Source of the DNA: Vitellaria paradoxa | Lineage: Eukaryota > Streptophyta > Magnoliopsida > Ericales > Sapotaceae | Assembly (NCBI GenBank): GCA_019916065.1 | Contig: CM034242.1 | Coordinates: 45,196,626 to 45,260,625, forward strand | Direction: 5' to 3' | DNA: 64,000 nt | Shown here: positions 31,778 through 43,117 of the stretch, piece after piece | Layout of the letters: every line of letters begins with the position of its first letter | How positions within the stretch are numbered: position 1 is the stretch's first letter | Program-made: the position numbers and the translations under genes | Notes under the pieces: model-generated | Database searches by the model: none | What the model was told of the DNA's origin: nothing | Seen by the model: the letters and a program-made list of their open reading frames with translations, nothing else

Positions 31778-32659
31778 TGTTGAAAAATATGACATTAATA
31801 AATGGATGAATGAGAAATTGTCTCAAAATATCACCATTGATTTGGAAAAGAAAAGGCTAAGTGGAAAGAGTGTGGAAAGTGTGAAACCATTTATCCCACT
31901 TTGGAAAAAAGATAAAAGGTTGAGTGCTTTATATATAGTTACACCTTTGAAAAATAGTAACTAATTACTATGAGCACCATATCTTGCGCACCTGCGTAGG
32001 GGGTGCAAATCCAACGCCCCGACGAAGGCCGACAAACTTCCGTAGTGTGCAAGCGCGCGACTTGTGGACACGAATGTCGGACCAAATAGTAAGTCTTGCA
32101 AAGAGCCTATTTTTTTAGCCTTTTGTATTTAAATTCTGTAATTACAGAATTAAATTTTTTTGTTTAAACCTCTGTAAAATTCTACCTTTAAATTTTTGTA
32201 ACAACAGGTTTATACAGAATTTAAATTTTGTAACTGTAAGTTTAATTTGTAGCATAAATTTCAGAATTACCCCCATTTCAGTTGTCTATAAATACAGACA
32301 CCTCTTCTGTTTTAAAACACCTAAAAAATCTTCTTCTCTTCTCTCATTTCGATTTCAGCGTATTGTTTTTCCTGGTTTGTTCAGTTCGACGAAAGTGTTG
32401 ACGTTCTGTACTGACTTCACCACTGCTTGCCGTTGTATCCTGAGAGACAGACGTCCATACCAACCTCAAGTACAAGTAAAGGGGACGAATCTATTTTAAG
32501 GAAACTGTGTTCATCACAGTCCTCGATTTTTCCTTGTTACTGTTTTATTTTCCTTGTTCAAAGTTTTGGTTTAATTTTTCTTTTAGAAACAACGAGAAAA
32601 AAAAAAATTCTCTCTCATCTTGTTTTCTTGCGTATTTTTACATATTTTATTGTTCAAAT

Positions 32660-32704
<45 letters not shown>

Positions 32705-32879
32705 TAACAATTTATTCTGGTTTAATAAAATAAAAATAAAATATTATTACAGAGATTTCTTAACAAAATTTTATATTTCTACCTTTTCATTTCACTGTCT
32801 CACGGAAGCCATTTCACCTTTTATTTTAATTTAAATTTAAAATTTAATTTTAATTTTAATTCCGGTTTTTGTGTTAACA
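31778..32879 (+). mobile_element. Probable solo LTR (about 1.1 kb)
   Basis: Begins TGTTGA and ends TTAACA (TG...CA with a short inverted repeat). Flanks are TATTA (31773-31777) and TATTC (32880-32884), a 4/5 target duplication. A TATA box (GTCTATAAATACAGAC, about 32284-32299) is followed by a leader-like stretch, as in a U3-R-U5 layout. An (AT)n tract lies at 32663-32700. No PBS or coding region follows, so a solo LTR is likelier than an end of a full element. It lies just 3' of the broken globulin copy. Confidence 0.5.
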
Positions 32880-32965
32880 TATTCAAGCCATGCCTCTACC
32901 TCATAGGGAGACAATTTAGCTACATGTATTGATCTCAAACACACTGATCTTACAAAAACTGGATT

Positions 32966-33368
32966 TGTAATAGCCCAAGCAGAAGCCCTTCCTTACCCAG
33001 ACCTAGACCTAGACCTCGACCTCGGACTGAGGATGGTAACATCTTGTCTGTTATTCTTCAACTTCAATGCTTCCGCCCTGGGAATTCCGTATGCGTTGGC
33101 CAAAACTTCAGCGGGCATTGCTCTGACAACTGATGCGAGGGGGCTGGTCTTTGCGACGTCGTTGGTCTTGAATGCAACCCATTCCAAGCCTTGGTCCCCA
33201 GCTTGTTTCATCGCTGCAAAGTTTAGTGGGACAATCAGCACTTGACCCTGCCTCACTTTTCCGCCGTAGGCTGGGCTCTTGGAGTCCCCATCAATCTGAA
33301 CACGCCCATTTCCCTTCGTAATGTAGTTTATGCTGTGCGCATTTATGTTCCAGTGAAGTGCTATCATA
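32966..33368 (-). pseudogene. 11S globulin pseudogene: exon 4 copy only
   Basis: Copy of globulin exon 4 (second cupin; HWNINAHSINYITKGNGR, KQAGDQGLEWVAFKTND). The frame is still open to a premature TAA at 32993-32995 (after SPRSRSRSRSG), and the original C-terminus (..AWAAINLAA) is out of use. Bases equivalent to the splice acceptor and first exon 4 codon are deleted at about 33369. Exons 1-3, hence signal peptide, first cupin and NG processing site, are absent. It cannot make a normal 11S globulin. Confidence 0.9.
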
Positions 33369-33493
33369 AACAAAATAAATAAATAAATAAATAAGAAAAG
33401 AAAAGAGAGTATAATTATAACTTTTCTCACCTTATATGACTTTTTTCACCCAAATCTAATTTTTCTTTTAAATCTATAACTTTTAAGAATGTT

Positions 33494-34010
33494 AACTTTT
33501 CTCTGTTCTCTCTCAGACTGTTTTTTTGTGGTGACGCTGACATGGGAAGGAAGCCAATTTACAGAAGGGGGAAAACAGGGTTAGTTAAGCGCACGCGCAT
33601 GTGAGACAAGAGAGAGGGCGGGCGATTTGCATATGTATATTAGGTATCTTCGTGTTGTCTACATCTGCATGGTTTTTTGTCTTGCATGTTTAGTCTGGAT
33701 GAGAACTTGTACGTGATGCCACATATTGCTGATTTGTGACAGCTATGGAGATGGACAAGTGTTTGCTGTAACAAGTGATTAACACGTCGATGTTGGAACG
33801 ATTTCTAGTACTTCTGCAATTTTTTTTTTTTGTAAATGGCGTCTGCTTCTGCTTCGTTTTTGTCTTGTTTCATTTAATGCGAGGGCTCGTGTTGCCGAAT
33901 GTAGCAGATTCGTGACAGCTAACACTACCGTGGATAGAGATGGGCAAACATGGGTTGCGAGATGTGAATCACTCGCGGACATAGGAATTGTTTCGAGGTG
34001 GCACCTCGCC
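33494..34010 (-). pseudogene. Duplicated globulin promoter attached to the exon 4 copy
   Basis: 33494-33808 matches the promoter and leader of the intact gene (29576-29890), including GGGAAAACAGGGTTAGT in reverse sense and two RY motifs (33666-33671, 33683-33688). The TATA box is changed to TGTAAAT (33557-33563). The start-codon region is missing: the leader joins intron-3-like DNA at about 33493. A second, more diverged copy of the distal promoter module follows at about 33840-34010 (GTGACAGCTA, GATGGGCAAACATGGGTTG), without RY motifs. Confidence 0.75.
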
Positions 34011-34103
34011 TAAGAGAAATGGGGGCGTTTACAGCCCTATTTAACCCTATAAATTTTTATAAAATTTAAATTTTTTATTCATTACATAAATTATGAAACT
34101 ATA

Positions 34104-35923
34104 CACTATTACAACAATTGATAAAGATCACACTGAGAAATTCATAAAGATCACAGCTTTAGAAAATACGTGATAAAAATTTGTGAGTTAAACTTTTTAT
34201 TTCAATCTAATTAAAAAATTGAGATAAAAAATTACTTTTAATATTTTTTATCTCACTTTTGTTGAAACCGTGATTGTATGTAAAATGAGATAAAAGATCA
34301 GTGAAAACTATCTCTAGAAAAAACTGAGAAAAAAGATCAGTAGAAATTTTTTCTAGAAAAAATCGAGATAAAAGATTAATGAAAACATTTCCAGAAAAAA
34401 CTGAGATCAAAAAGTGAGAAAAATTATATTTAAAAAAATGAGATAATTAAAAAAAAGAGATATTATTGTTATTTTTTTCTCTATATCTCTCTCAAACAAT
34501 TTTATTTATCACTTTATATGATTTAAATTAGATTTCATAAATTTTATTGTAATATTTATTTATTAATTTTAATTAATTGAATATGCTGTAAAAACTACAA
34601 TCATAGATCAATAAACAAAAATATTTTTAAATTAATGTTAAAACTAAATTTACCAAATCAAATTTAAATAACGCTAAATGTATAATTATTATTTTTTCAT
34701 TAAATATATGGGAGTAGTCTTCATAATTTGTATGACTTATAACGAAATGAATATTAAATACTTAATATCTAATAAACATTTAGTGTATCTTTAATATTAA
34801 TTATATTAAAAGTGACATTATTTTATATTTTGTTGAAAGTAATAAAAATTTAGAAATAAAAATAATAAAAATTTTCATTTTTTTTCTTTTTAGAACTAAT
34901 TTTTTAATCTAGTCATTGAAAATATTTTTTGTATTACACATCAATTTTTAAAATCATTTTCAAAAATTTTGTTTTGAACAATAGTTTTCTAAAACTAAAA
35001 TAAACGTGACCCAATTACTTTTAAAAATATAACACAGAATGAAGAAGCATATATTATAAATAGTAAGTTATGATTAAATATATGCTATAAACAAATATTA
35101 AAGGAAAATAAGAGAAAGAATTAAAATCATTTTTAGTTAAATATGACAGATATTCATAAATTATTTATTAAGTATTTGCATAGTACTATATATTGGTTAT
35201 GATTTCAAATGATTACAAAAAGTTAAAATAATTAAATAAAAGTAAATTTTTTGTATCATTTTTCCTGACCAATTCATCAGAATAATTGCAACTTTTAGCT
35301 ACTAATTGGTTGACAAAAGTCATAATAAATTATTATAAAAAACTTAAAATAATTAAATTAAAAAAATATAATTTTATTACTTTTTTTAGCCCCCAAAAGT
35401 GATAAAAATTTATTTTTATATATTAATATGTAAAATATATATGTAAATGATAGTTTGAATTAGCGGTCAACTGCACTAACTTTTAGAGGATTGGCACGAG
35501 TTCGATTCTCAGCAGAAATAAAAAAAAAATATCAAATATATAAGGTTACTATAATGATAAGAAGCCAAACAGTGCTACGATGGCATGATAGAAGGTTGTC
35601 ATGTGAATTTTTATTATTTTTAAAATTAATCTATTTTTTTAGCGTGATTATTTTTCTATATTTAATCACAATTTTTCAAAAAATGTGAGATCAAAATTTA
35701 TAAAAGATCACACGAGATTTCTTTTCATATCAGTTTTCACTATAAAAGATCACGCTTTTAGTGTGTGATTGTTGTAAGTTTTTTTTTTTTATCACGGTTA
35801 TAAATTGTGATCGAAAAAAAGTGACTTACAATCTCATCTGGATCAATCACACTTTTGTGACTGAGATAGAAAGTGAAACATCACATCTAAAAGTTACGAT
35901 ATTTATACATTTTTGTAGTAGTG
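34104..35923. mobile_element. Non-autonomous CACTA (En/Spm) element, TSD ATA
   Basis: Left end CACTATTACAACAATTG; right end, reversed, CACTACTACAAAAATG. ATA flanks both sides (34101-34103 and 35924-35926). Subterminal DNA at both ends repeats AAAGATCAC / GTGATC-type motifs in both orientations, as transposase-binding repeats do in CACTA elements. It is 1820 bp, AT-rich, with no transposase frame. A tRNA-like box B motif (GAGTTCGATTCTC, about 35500) is inside. Confidence 0.8.
34289..34420. repeat. Three tandem units of about 42 bp inside the CACTA element
   Basis: Three diverged copies of a unit like AGATCAGTGAAAAC..TCTAGAAAAAACTGAGA. Likely extra subterminal repeats. Confidence 0.65.
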
Positions 35924-36011
35924 ATAATTTTTATAAATTTATACTAATTTATATAACTTCCAACACTAATCGTTTTGTTTTTTGTTAGCTGCATGAATTC
36001 CAATATAAGTA

Positions 36012-36236
36012 GGACTTGTTTGGTAAACTAATTTTTTTTTTTTTTTTTTTTTTGGGTATATTGGCTGTTACTTTTGAAAAAAGGTGGGTTTTTAATAAAA
36101 TTTTGTAGAAGTTAAAAGAAAAATTGCATAAAGTTACAAGAAATATGGAGAAAAGTTAAAAAAATTAAAGAACGATAAAAAAAAAAGTTGAAAAATGGTG
36201 AAATATTAAAATTTTTTGAGGTTGCCAAACGGCTCC
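36012..36236. mobile_element. MITE-like inverted-repeat unit
   Basis: Ends GGACTTGTTTGGTAAAC and, reversed, GGAGCCGTTTGGCAACC. Interior is T-rich then A-rich (potential hairpin). No clear TSD. Confidence 0.45.
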
Positions 36237-37020
36237 TTATTTAACGTGCATAAATGTACAGATATTTTTTGTAACCAAAATAGGCAGATATTATCATAAA
36301 AGAAAAGAAGAAGCAAATTAATGCACAACCCCAGTACGTATATACCTGTAAAGGAAAAGGAGAAGTAAATACGCAAGTGCAACCATTAAAGTTAACAAAA
36401 GCATGGTCGATGATGCTATCTTATTGATTGGAAACATACATGTATAAGAAAGTTATATAGGCCATATATAAGAATGGTGTAGCAAGTTAGCAAATAGATA
36501 CGACATTTTAATGTACTAGCTGTTTCAGAATAGTTTCATTTTTTTTTTTTCTTAAAGGAGTGTTTACAATTTATAATTTTTAAAGTTTATAATTACTAAT
36601 TTTTGTTGTTTATCAAATTAAAAATTAATAGTATGTGCGCATTATTTATGTAAAAGAATATTTACGCTAACAATGTATTAAAATTATTTTTTTATATATA
36701 AAAGTTATAAATTCACACGTAAATTAGATTATTATATATGATAATTTTTTTGAAAAAATTTTTTATTTTATTGAACTTCACAAGGGTTGAACTCGATCAC
36801 AAGTTAATAAATAATAAATGAGGGGAATGGTGAAAGTTGGAAGAAAAATAATAATATATTTCACTTTTTAATTTTTTTTTACTCTATTTTCTCGCACGAT
36901 GAATATTAATTTTTAAAGTGTGAGAAAAAAATAAAATCTATATATTATTTTTCAATTTGAATGTATGACGAATTTTAGGGATTTTTTTCTTTTAATTTTC
37001 TTTGGTTAACCATGTGATAA

Positions 37021-37189
37021 GGGGTGTGTTTGGAATTATATAAAAGTTTATAAAATAAAATAAAATTGTAAAAGTAAATATCTCGTAATTCGTGCAGTGA
37101 GTGAAGAATTTAAAATTTATTATCTCGTAATTCGTGTTTGTAAAGATTTGTAGCATTTTATTTTATTTTGTATAACTCCAAACGGAGCC
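37021..37189. mobile_element. Short MITE, family B
   Basis: Ends GGGTGTGTTTGGAATTAT and, reversed, GGCTCCGTTTGGAGTTAT. Contains CTCGTAATTCGTGCAGTGAG, shared with sister copies nearby. Confidence 0.6.
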
Positions 37190-37270
37190 AAGGTTGGAAA
37201 TGGCAAAGACTTTAGGATGACTTCATCCTCAGATTGCAACAAAGTTTGGGAACGTGGACCTAGTAATTAA

Positions 37271-37418
37271 GGTTGTGTTTGGAGTGATAAAAAATAAAAT
37301 AAAATAAAATAAGTTGTGAGTTCGTAATTCGTATAATGAGATAAAAAATAAATAATTTTTAAAAATTTTTAGTATCTTTTACTATTTTTTAGAATTTTTT
37401 GTCATTTTAAACGGAACC
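37271..37418. mobile_element. Short MITE, family B
   Basis: Ends GGTTGTGTTTGGAGTGAT and, reversed, GGTTCCGTTTAAAATGAC. Contains GTGAGTTCGTAATTCGT; only 81 bp from the previous copy, in the same orientation. Confidence 0.6.
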
Positions 37419-38061
37419 AAAGGGGAGAACAAAACCATCTATTCCGTGCCTTGTGATTTTGGGCTGTTGTGGAAGGCTCCGTTTGGGATTTTGACGAGCT
37501 TTTTAGCTTTTCACTAATTAGTTTTTTGATTCTTGTAAATTGATAAAATTATTTTCTTATATTTTAATTTTTTTAATTAAAAAAAATAAAAAAGTTCAAC
37601 TTTTTGTAGTTAATTATAAAAAAAAAAATAAATTTTTCTCCTTCAAACTGAGAGTCTGTTTAGAAACAAAATTTTTTGATAATTTTGAAAAAATTTCAAC
37701 GAAGACCAAGTTGAACCTAAATTTTTTTTTGTCCAAGATTTTTTTTTGGGGGGGACCTGTTTAGCCCAATTGATAGTAATACAGTAACTTCATTGATATA
37801 TCTGCTTTTTGGGAGGGGGTTTGAAGTAAAAAATAAAAAGTATACGAATTTTACATTATTGACTGTTTGATGCATTCTTTGAAAATTATGAAACAATAGT
37901 TCAAATTTTTTTTACTGTTAAAAGAAGTTTAAAAATTAAAAATAAATTAAAAAATTAAAAATTTTAGATCGACACTTCAAACACAACGCACAGATGGCAT
38001 CCTGCTACGGCTGAAAATTTGGTACCAGTAGTCATGACAAGCAAATAGGAATATATACTAA

Positions 38062-38231
38062 GGGTTCGTTTGGAGCTCACTCAAATAAAATAAAATCTTA
38101 CAAAATTTTATAAACACGAATTACCAGATAACAAAATATAAATTTTTCACTCATTAAACAAATTACGAGATATTTATTTTTACAATTTTATTTTATTTTA
38201 TACATTTTTATACATAACTCCAAACACACTC
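38062..38231. mobile_element. Short MITE, family B, inverted
   Basis: Ends GGGTTCGTTTGGAGCTC and, reversed, GAGTGTGTTTGGAGTTATG. The interior resembles the 37021 copy in reverse (AATTACGAGATATTTA). Confidence 0.55.
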
Positions 38232-38609
38232 TTTCTCACCCCAATGCCCTCTCTCTCTCTCTATGCACTCTCTACTCTCTTCTGAAATTAATTAATGAAA
38301 ATTAATAAGAAATGAAAAAATATAACATAGATTGACAAAATTATTTAACTACGTGGTAATTATAATAATTTATTTTTCAAAGCAATCGAAATTGCAAGTA
38401 ATTACAGGGAATTTAGAGGAATTATAATTAGGAAAATTCAAAAAATAAATCATAACACTAACTCATTCACAAACCGGCTTCTCAACCATTCTGATTATAA
38501 TTAATGTAAAAGCCAAACAAGTTACTACACAAAGAATGCAAAAACTGATCATCCCTCCTGTCAAAGAAATCAAAGGAAAAGTATACTGCAGTGTAAGTAA
38601 CATGTTGTC

Positions 38610-40399
38610 TTACATTTCTTGGTTGTATATACTCTGTGACTCCCCTGATCTGACGAGAAGATTGTACCAAAAAGCCATGTCACCATTGATGATGCTGCTG
38701 GGATTTCCATTTGTAGATTCCGAAGAGCGTAAATTGATCATCCGAAGCCTTGGATCCAAAACACCCATGAATTTGCTTGTACTACTGACCGTCGGATTGT
38801 CTTTCGTTTCGCACTTCGGATGCTTTTGATGATGATCAGAAACATTCGTGTACTGCCCTTGGTAGTTGGGAGCTGTTTGGGAGTCTGAAATTGAAACATT
38901 CTCAGGAATTTTCTGTGCAGGAATTATTGGTTGATTTGCCAAGTGATGGGTTTGTGAGAAATTCACAGGCCCTGGACTTTGATAATTATTGGAGCGCCCT
39001 ATGACCAGATTTTGTTGGAGCTTCTTCTTCAAGTGAGTGTTCCAGAAATTTTTGATCTCGTTGTCTGTTCGTCCTGGCAATCTTGTTGCTATGGCAGACC
39101 ATCTAGAGAGAAATTATTAACATCTTATTGCTAATTTCTCATACAACAAGTGAATTAAAGCATGGTTTTTTAGATAGCTTGATCATAGCAAAGTCAGGGA
39201 ATAATTCTACATGAGAAGATAAATTTGTCAGAAAACATGATTAGAACCATGCCGACACTTCTTACGATACTATCATCATCATATCATCGTGTGGTTTTAT
39301 TTGTTAATAAAATTTTCTGATCTATTGACGTTATTAAATATTGAAAATAATTTTAACATTTTTCTTAATATATATCTTTTTTGATGACTCAAAGTGTTCA
39401 AGTCAGGTTACACGTATCTCTATTAATTCTTAAATTCTGAAATTAACGATCGGACAAACTTTCAATGATCTGAGAAGATTTGAATAAGTAATCACTAGAA
39501 AGTAAAATCAAAATTTTATTAGTTGAACTACTTCTCGAGAGTCTCGTACTATAATAGTGTATGCACGTACCCAAACCTACAAAAAGATTTTTCCAAGGAT
39601 AATACAATATAACTGGGATAAATAATCAGATTAATAGCATAGAATACTTGTGGGTGTATCTAATTTAATTACAATACTGTTATTCCCAGTGTTGTTTTGA
39701 TTGCAATTTTTGGTATATAAGTAGTTATGAATCTTATGATGGATTCTAGAATACCATTTTTCTTTTCTCAATTCCTAGTAAATGTTGTAAATTAACTAAT
39801 TAAATACTTTTATCAAGGTGCATGGGATAACAATAGTAATATTTCATGCTTGAACTGACTTGAGGGACACACACACACACACACACACACTTGCCTATTT
39901 CCAAGCACTTGGTGTAGCTTGATGATGGTTTCTTCTTCTTCCTTGCTGAAGTTTCCTCGCTTAATATCAGGCCTCAAGTAATTCGTCCACCGAAGTCTAC
40001 AACTCTTACCACATCTCAGTAGACCTACATACGTTCATATATAGAAGAAAGGGCAAAGATTTACAAACCAAAAAATGAAAAATAAAAAAAATTAAATTAA
40101 AATAAGAGAAAGTACCTACATATATATATATATATATTCTCTAAGAAATCACTGTGAAATTTTATGTTATCAATTCATGCAAGCCTAACTAGACACTGAA
40201 ATTGTAAGCAAATCCAATTTCATATCTAAGAAGCAGAGGCCAGGGGGGGTTTGTGTAACTTCCAATTACCAGCTTGTTTAGGCAGTGCCCGCCAATTGTC
40301 ATGGCCGTGTCTTTGAATGTAAGAAATCAATATTTGATCTTCTTCAGCTGTCCATGGTCCTTTCTTCAGTCCCATCTTCTCACAGCAAGGAGTCCTCAT
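38610..40399 (-). CDS. R2R3-MYB transcription factor
   Basis: Nuclear sequence-specific transcription factor. Minus-strand exons 40399-40270, 40024-39895 and 39102-38610 give 250 aa with the two introns in the standard R2R3-MYB positions. R2 begins [17 protein letters not shown] and has the regular tryptophans (GPW, NWRALP, RLRW). R3 runs [17 protein letters not shown] to [18 protein letters not shown] and [11 protein letters not shown]. The N-terminus [14 protein letters not shown] is close to stress-related subgroup 2 (MYB13/14/15), but subgroup membership is a by-eye guess. The bHLH-binding signature of R3 is not seen. The C-terminal half is Ser/Asn/Gln-rich and ends [20 protein letters not shown]. 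Intron 2 uses a GC donor (AG|GCAAGT at 39894-39893), followed at once by a GT repeat. Confidence 0.93.
39868..39891. repeat. (AC)n microsatellite beside the MYB intron 2 donor
   Basis: About 12 AC units; on the gene strand this is (GT)n starting just after the GC donor, offering many cryptic GT dinucleotides. Confidence 0.85.
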
Positions 40400-40592
40400 C
40401 TCTCTCTCTCTCTCTCTCTCTAAGACTTATGTTTCTTTTCTTCAACTAAAGATCACAAATGAGTGCATATATGTCCATCGTTTAATTAATATAACTCCTG
40501 CAAACAAAAACGTGCTACAAATTATAAAATTACAATCGGCGGAGGGACAATATTCTTTTCAGATGCAAAGTAAACTTTCTACACGAAAAGGA

Positions 40593-40628
<36 letters not shown>

Positions 40629-41694
40629 GGAAAAGGGACTCTTTCATTTCCTTTTTAATGTTATCCTACCCACAAAATTTATTTGAAAATGTAATAAAAA
40701 TAATATGGTAGTGTTATGTTTGTAAATAAATTATATTTTATATAATAAAGTTATGTTTTTAAAATAATTAACTCACACTTAAGTTACATCATTTTAATAA
40801 TTTTTTTAATAAATTTTTTGATAGGATAAATATTATATATATATATTTATATATATGGAGGCCGGTAATTAAACAGTAAAAAAATGAGTAACTGGAGATT
40901 TCATCCACCATCGTTTTTATGACTGATTTTAAAGCAAATGACGATATTAATCTCTCTCTCTCTCTCTCGCACACACATATCACTTGTAATTATTTGCATC
41001 ATTATAATATAGTATGATTTGTTATGGATATTAAAATATTATTAGTTTTTATTAATTTTTTGAATTAAAATTTATCACTTTTGCATTAATTGTTAATTTT
41101 TTATGATTTATTATTATTATTATTATTTTTTGGTTGGAACCACGAACTTTGCATATCCGTCGACATTGTCATCGGTACATCACCCCACATCAGATCGCAT
41201 TGTATAACTTTCCAAGCTCTGACAAAATCTTCCCTTTGATGCTTGATATTTGGGGTGCAAAGTATAGTGCGAATCAACTTTTGTGCTTCCGTGGTCAAAA
41301 ATAACATGCGACCCCCAGGACAAAGAATTAAGCCAGCCAGCCAGCCACCTGCCTGTCTCTCCCCCCACAAAGTGTTACGCCAAGCGACAATTTCAATAAT
41401 GTTTAAGGAGAATTAATAGGGACTTAGGGAAAAAAAAAAGAAAATTATAAAAAAAGAAAAATAAATTAAAAAAAAAACAACCATTATTAGTGCACGGAAA
41501 TATCAAAATATGTTGAATAATTGAACTAATTCAATTTTTGTTTTTAGATTGGTTTGATTCTCCATTTCTCTCTACAGACTTTTTTCTGTGAGGGAATTTC
41601 CTAGAAGGCACCCGATTATTTTGTCATTTTCAGTCTAGTCATTCACCATTTTCTAATTAAAGCATTGGTGGATGTATATATAGGTGGCTGTATA

Positions 41695-41737
<43 letters not shown>

Positions 41738-41925
41738 TTAATAAACATTAGAACGTCAAAGTGGACTACTTTTCGTTTTCATTTTGGCAATGAGTTCTTC
41801 ATGGGTCAGCTTTCCTTTTGGCAGCCTGAGAAGCCATTTCTCATTAAATCTTTTGTTTTGTTAATTTATAATCCATCTAGCTACTTTTATCATTTAAGGA
41901 ATCTTAAGTTTGAAGAAAAAGATAA
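40400..41925. other. Region upstream of the MYB gene, no intact gene
   Basis: CT tracts lie at about 40400-40420 and 40597-40623, the first just before the MYB start codon. A minus-strand frame at 41101-41370 (89 aa, with EDFVRAWKVIQCDLMWGDVP) has protein-like composition but matches no family I know; it may be a relic. A TG/AG compound repeat is at about 41694-41738. Confidence 0.45.
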
Positions 41926-42325
41926 GGTGGTGTTTGGAGTGGTAAAAAATAAGAAAAAATGTGGTTTGGATTAATTTTAGCAGAATAATCCGTTAGAATA
42001 GATTTACCAGACCGTTCTGACGGATTCAAATTTTGTCACTCATTTTTTCAAGACCGTGGGAACGGTTTTCCAAATTCGTTCTCACGGATTCAAAAAATTT
42101 CATAAAAAATAGCAACAATGGTACTCGTTTAAAATTTTTTGACTAGAAGAATATGATTATTTAAAAAAATTTACGCATTAGATTAACCTTCTTCCGAATT
42201 GTTGATTTTTTTAAGTAAATTTTGGGTTTTTAGTCAAGGCGGGAAAAATTTAAATTAGTAATGGCAGAAAACAAAATAGAATTTTTTAAAAATTTATTTT
42301 ATTTTTTAGAATTCCAAACGGTGCC
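41926..42325. mobile_element. MITE, PIF/Harbinger-like, TSD TAA (family A)
   Basis: Ends GGTGGTGTTTGGAGTGG and, reversed, GGCACCGTTTGGAATTC, flanked by TAA at 41923-41925 and 42326-42328. Exactly 400 bp. Sister of the copy in globulin intron 3 (27586-27953). Confidence 0.75.
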
Positions 42326-42409
42326 TAAATATCCTTTCTCAAATAAATTCGTAATAAGCTTAACTGTGCATATTACGAATTTACTGAAGTTATAGTATGC
42401 ACTCATTAA

Positions 42410-42677
42410 GATTATTTTTGGTAAAATAAACTTGTAGTTCTACCCGCCAGTTACTATTTTTTTAACTTTTTTTAAAATGACTAAATTTATTTTTTTACAT
42501 TTTATACTTTTTTAAAACATTAAAGGGTAAAAATATCAAATTAACAAAAAGTTAAAAAAGTAATTACTAAAAAATTAATTTTTTCTCTTTCTAAACACAA
42601 AAAAATTAGATTTTTAGCATCTAACTACAGAAAAATTAAAAAAAAATTAACTTTTTTTTTTCTTCCTAAACACAACC
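42410..42677. mobile_element. MITE-like inverted-repeat unit
   Basis: Ends GATTATTTTTGGTAAAAT and, reversed, GGTTGTGTTTAGGAAG. The interior is a T-rich/A-rich foldback (TAGTTACT..AGTAATTACTA type). TSD TAA/TTA not exact. Confidence 0.4.
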
Positions 42678-43083
42678 TTAGTAATGTTACATCATTAATT
42701 TTTCTCAAAATAAATAATATATTTGTAAGACAAATTTCTCACTCAAACACTTATCATAATTCTATTTAGCTCATATTAAAATTTCTAAAGTACTTTCAAT
42801 TGATTGAATAATAATTTCCGAGGTTGTAAATGAGTATAATTTCGATGGTGCTGCATATCCTCTTTTAATTTAAAAAAAAATGAGTAATTAATAAACTAGC
42901 TAGGCCAAACATCAACCTCAAATATTCTAACTATTGAACTGATTTTGGGGGGTTTAATTTCTATTTTTGTTTATTTAAGAGAAAATTAAGTAAAAATTAA
43001 AAGCCCTTGTCATTGTAGATGCTGAAAAAAAAAAACCAATTGAATAGTAATTAAATAATAATCTATGCTTGACTAAAATCAAC

Positions 43084-43117
<34 letters not shown>

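Noticed and set aside
35448..35530. tRNA-derived SINE inside the CACTA element
   Set aside because: GAGTTCGATTCTC resembles box B but box A is poor and no flanking duplication was found.
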